From contig NZ_WQGO01000004.1 in NCBI RefSeq assembly GCF_013034685.1, positions 62,001-126,000 on the forward strand: a stretch of 64,000 bases of DNA, in the 5' to 3' direction. Shown one piece after another: positions 61,530 to 64,000 of this stretch; the first letter of the stretch is position 1; every line of letters begins with the position of its first letter. The notes under the pieces were generated by a model, which had not been told where the DNA came from, searched no databases, and saw only the letters and a program-made list of their open reading frames with translations. The DNA comes from Ruegeria lacuscaerulensis. Lineage in GTDB: Bacteria > Pseudomonadota > Alphaproteobacteria > Rhodobacterales > Rhodobacteraceae. Made by a program: the position numbers and the translations under genes.

Positions 61530-62582
61530 ATGCCGACAAACGTCGCAAATATTCCTTTCGGGACAAAGAACCCGTATCAGAAAATGATGTATTCCGCCTG
61601 CGGGCCGGAATTCAATCTGACCACATCTAAGAACGTGGAGTTTTCAGAATTTGCACACCCTGATTTTCAGGAAGAAAACAGGGTTCTCCACCTGCATTGG
61701 GATGATAGGCTGTTTCGAGAATCAGGCGAGGATGATGCGCTTAAATTCCAGCAGGCGCGCGCGCACTTGGACCGGTTCAAGCAAAACGGTGGCCGCTTGA
61801 TCTGGACCATCCACAACCAACAGGCCCACAGCCATGGTGACGCCAACGACCTATTTTCCGAAAACCGCCGTGCCCTGACGAAAATGGCGGATTTGATCCA
61901 CGTGCACACGCCTCATGCATGGGCCTATATGATATCCGAATACGGGGCCGAGTCTGAAAAACTGCGCCTGATCCCGCATCCCAGCTATCTTGGAGTTTAT
62001 GAAGATGCCGAAGTCTCAATGGCCCGTCCCCTCGCACCCCGCCAGATCACGCGGTTTCTGACCTTCGGCGCCATGCGCGGCAATCGTGAGTTGGACCGGC
62101 TTCACCTCGCGGCCCGTAAACTCACCAATCGAGGGCACGCGTTTCACGTCTCGATCGCCGGGCGTGTATTTCGAAAGGGCCGCCGATTGGCGCGTCGGCT
62201 GGATGGCATCGCCAATGTTTCGGTCATTGCCGATCGCATACCCGACACCGAAATACCCCAGCTATTTTCGCAGGCCCACGTCTATGTGCTACCATCGACA
62301 ACCACCTTCACCTCGGGCACGGCGATGTTGGCGCAAACCTTCGGCTTGCCGATAATCGGACCAGATATAGAAGCCCATAAACAAACCACACCCGAAGACT
62401 GCCACGATCTGCTTTACCCTGCGCAAAACCCCCGAGGGTTGATCCGTATGATGATGCGTATGATGGAGATGTCTGACGCGGAACTGAATGAGAAACGGCT
62501 TGCCTGTTTCGAATTCGCCGTCCAACGCGATCCGATGCGTGTCTCGGGATTGTTAAAGAATGCGTTGTCAGAACTTGTTTGA
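61530..62582 (+). CDS. Glycosyltransferase-like protein inserted between sdhA and sdhB
   Basis: A 350-residue protein of the GT-B type. The N-terminal domain has LHLHWDDRLFRE, IWTIHNQQAHS and LIHVHTPHAWAYM. The C-terminal domain has TFGAMRGNRELDRLHLAARKL, VSIAGRVF and PSTTTFTSGTAMLAQTFGLPIIGPD, the usual nucleotide-sugar side with a Ser/Thr-rich loop. No membrane segment is present. It may add a sugar to a surface polysaccharide or lipid, but no polysaccharide genes are nearby. I chose ATG at 61530; TTG at 61500 would add 10 residues. It lies opposite in strand to sdhB and sdhA, and its upstream region is A+T-rich, which suggests later insertion. Confidence 0.75.
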   Translation: MPTNVANIPFGTKNPYQKMMYSACGPEFNLTTSKNVEFSEFAHPDFQEENRVLHLHWDDRLFRESGEDDALKFQQARAHLDRFKQNGGRLIWTIHNQQAHSHGDANDLFSENRRALTKMADLIHVHTPHAWAYMISEYGAESEKLRLIPHPSYLGVYEDAEVSMARPLAPRQITRFLTFGAMRGNRELDRLHLAARKLTNRGHAFHVSIAGRVFRKGRRLARRLDGIANVSVIADRIPDTEIPQLFSQAHVYVLPSTTTFTSGTAMLAQTFGLPIIGPDIEAHKQTTPEDCHDLLYPAQNPRGLIRMMMRMMEMSDAELNEKRLACFEFAVQRDPMRVSGLLKNALSELV

Positions 62583-62600
62583 TCCGCACACGCGCCAAAC

Positions 62601-62630
62601 AAAAAAGCCACCCCAATCCGGGATGGCTTT
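62601..62630 (-). terminator. Intrinsic terminator downstream of sdhA
   Basis: AAAGCCACCCC (62604-62614) faces GGGATGGCTTT (62620-62630) with one mismatch. On the sdhA strand the stem is followed by a run of six T. The mirror stem also serves the glycosyltransferase gene, though its T run is short. Its presence right after sdhA implies that sdhA and sdhB are not one simple transcript here. Confidence 0.75.
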
Positions 62631-62644
62631 GACAGATCAACCGA

Positions 62645-64000
62645 TCAGAAGGTCCGCGCCTTCGGAGCGATTTTCTTAAGGCTGATGCCGCCTTCGGCTT
62701 CGGTCGTCAGCGGGTCCGCAATCACAGGGCGATAGCTGAGCTCGACCTTGTTGCCCTCGACCCGGCTAACGGTGTGAACGCGCCAGTTCTCATCATCGCG
62801 CTCGGCAAAGTCCTCATGGGCGTGGGCACCACGAGATTCCTTACGCGCTTCGGCTCCGACGATCGTCGCCAATGCGCTCGGCATCAGGTTGCCCAGTTCC
62901 AGCGTCTCCATCAGGTCGCTGTTCCAGACCAGCGAGCGGTCGGTGACTTTCAGATCGTCCATCTTGGCTGCAATGGCCGTCATCTTTTCGACGCCTTCAG
63001 CCATGGTCTTGGCGGTACGGAATACTGCCGCGTCAGCCTGCATGGTTTTCTGCATCTCAAGTCGCAGGTCGGCGGTCGGGATCGAACCATTGGCGTTGCG
63101 TGCCGCATCGAACCGGTCAAACGCCTTATCGACCGACGCCTGATTCAGTACCGGATTCGCAGCCTCGGCATCTACAACCTTACCGGCCCGGATCGCGGCC
63201 GCGCGGCCAAAGACCACAAGGTCGATCAAAGAGTTCGAGCCCAAGCGGTTTGCCCCATGAACCGAGGCACATCCGGCCTCGCCGACAGCCATCAGACCGG
63301 GAACCACGGCGGTTGGGTTATCGGTAGTGGGGTTCAGAACCTCACCCCAGTAGTTCGTTGGAATGCCACCCATGTTGTAGTGAACCGTCGGCAGAACAGG
63401 GATCGGCTCCTTGGTAACATCGACACCGGCAAAAATCTTGGCCGATTCTGAGATGCCGGGCAGACGTTCTGCCAGTGCCTCGGCAGGCAGGTGCGACAGG
63501 TTCAGGTGGATGTGATCCCCTTCTCCGCCCACTCCGCGCCCTTCGCGGATTTCCATGGTCATCGACCGGCTGACATAGTCACGGGGCGCAAGGTCTTTAT
63601 ACTGGGGCGCGTAGCGCTCCATGAACCGCTCACCTTCCGAGTTGGTCAGGTATCCGCCCTCGCCCCGAGCACCTTCGGTGATCAGGCAGCCCGAGCCGTA
63701 GATACCGGTCGGGTGGAACTGCACGAATTCCATATCCTGCAGGGCCAGGCCCGCGCGGGCGACCATGCCACCGCCGTCACCGGTGCAGGTATGGGCCGAT
63801 GTGGCGCTGAAATAGGCGCGCCCATAGCCGCCGGTCGCCAGTACAACCATCTTGGCGTTGAAGACATGCATCGTACCGTCGTCCAGCTTCCAGCAGACGA
63901 CGCCCTGACACTGCCCGTCCTCGGACATGATCAAGTCGATGGCGAAATATTCGATGTAGAACTCGGCGTTGTTCTTCAGCGATTGCCCGTACAGTGTATG
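62645..64000 (-). CDS. sdhA: succinate dehydrogenase flavoprotein subunit (5' end outside window)
   Basis: The C-terminal 451 codons of SdhA, which oxidises succinate to fumarate with covalently bound FAD. The frame is open to base 64000, so the N-terminal FAD-binding part lies outside. Visible features are [24 protein letters not shown] with the glycine-rich FAD contact, [10 protein letters not shown], the active-site ARGEGG and [17 protein letters not shown], and [19 protein letters not shown]. The C-terminus [13 protein letters not shown] is typical. A terminator follows 15 bases after the stop. Confidence 0.97.
   Translation of the reverse strand, partial: HTLYGQSLKNNAEFYIEYFAIDLIMSEDGQCQGVVCWKLDDGTMHVFNAKMVVLATGGYGRAYFSATSAHTCTGDGGGMVARAGLALQDMEFVQFHPTGIYGSGCLITEGARGEGGYLTNSEGERFMERYAPQYKDLAPRDYVSRSMTMEIREGRGVGGEGDHIHLNLSHLPAEALAERLPGISESAKIFAGVDVTKEPIPVLPTVHYNMGGIPTNYWGEVLNPTTDNPTAVVPGLMAVGEAGCASVHGANRLGSNSLIDLVVFGRAAAIRAGKVVDAEAANPVLNQASVDKAFDRFDAARNANGSIPTADLRLEMQKTMQADAAVFRTAKTMAEGVEKMTAIAAKMDDLKVTDRSLVWNSDLMETLELGNLMPSALATIVGAEARKESRGAHAHEDFAERDDENWRVHTVSRVEGNKVELSYRPVIADPLTTEAEGGISLKKIAPKARTF

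Overview
The window (about 60% G+C) reads as chromosome of an alphaproteobacterium of the Rhodobacteraceae, most likely the Roseobacter group (Ruegeria/Phaeobacter-like). The grounds are the ethylmalonyl-CoA pathway genes ccr and ecm, an RpoH2-type heat-shock sigma factor, an HvrA-like H-NS protein, a BMP-type nucleoside transporter, a LuxR/LuxI pair and several small proteins that resemble Rhodobacteraceae families. No rRNA, tRNA, CRISPR, prophage or insertion sequence was seen. Genes are densely packed, often with ATGA overlaps, and no gene-free stretch exceeds 300 bases.

Layout. 1-10.1 kb: end of an FtsX-like permease, an NsrR-type Fe-S regulator behind an FNR-like box, a gamma-glutamylcyclotransferase-like protein, gltX, a Tat-exported metallo-beta-lactamase-fold enzyme, a FAD oxidoreductase, nadE, a periplasmic MORN-repeat protein and an SDR. 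10.2-12.9 kb: leuA behind a leucine-rich leader peptide, then rlmJ. 13.0-18.7 kb: the rod-shape operon mreB-mreC-mreD-mrdA-rodA. 18.7-26.2 kb: a hydroxyacid dehydrogenase and an M3 peptidase, then the leftward series rpoH2-chaN-coaBC-dut-moeB, whose first gene has an RpoE-type promoter. 26.2-29.8 kb: cobU, a CobC-like phosphatase, a GST with an extra cysteine-rich tail, and a ComM-like ATPase. 29.8-37.6 kb: leftward rsmI-yraN-gshB and rightward lpoA-like gene-glnD-murJ. 37.6-43.1 kb: a probably inactive rhomboid, trpS, ilvE, a Usp protein, a DsbA-fold isomerase and the coupled trio nfu-tsaB-rimI. 43.1-47.9 kb: a BMP/ABC nucleoside importer behind a RutR-like operator. 48.2-52.1 kb: a TSUP transporter with a TIGR02186 protein, an SDR and a RecD-like helicase. 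52.2-53.8 kb: luxI, luxR and a small upstream gene carrying two exact CtrA-type sites. 54.0-58.9 kb: ccr, an acyltransferase and ecm. 59.0-60.4 kb: an H-NS protein, deoD and two small proteins. 60.6-64.0 kb: sdhB and sdhA, separated by an oppositely oriented glycosyltransferase gene.

The strongest signals are regulatory. Short motifs with exact spacing link the quorum-sensing module (and more weakly comM) to CtrA, rpoH2-chaN to RpoE, nsrR to an FNR-family activator, the nucleoside importer to RutR, and leuA to leucine supply. No wholly new multi-gene system is evident. The best candidates for new biology are the CtrA-wired luxR/luxI locus, the interrupted sdh operon and the catalytically dead rhomboid.
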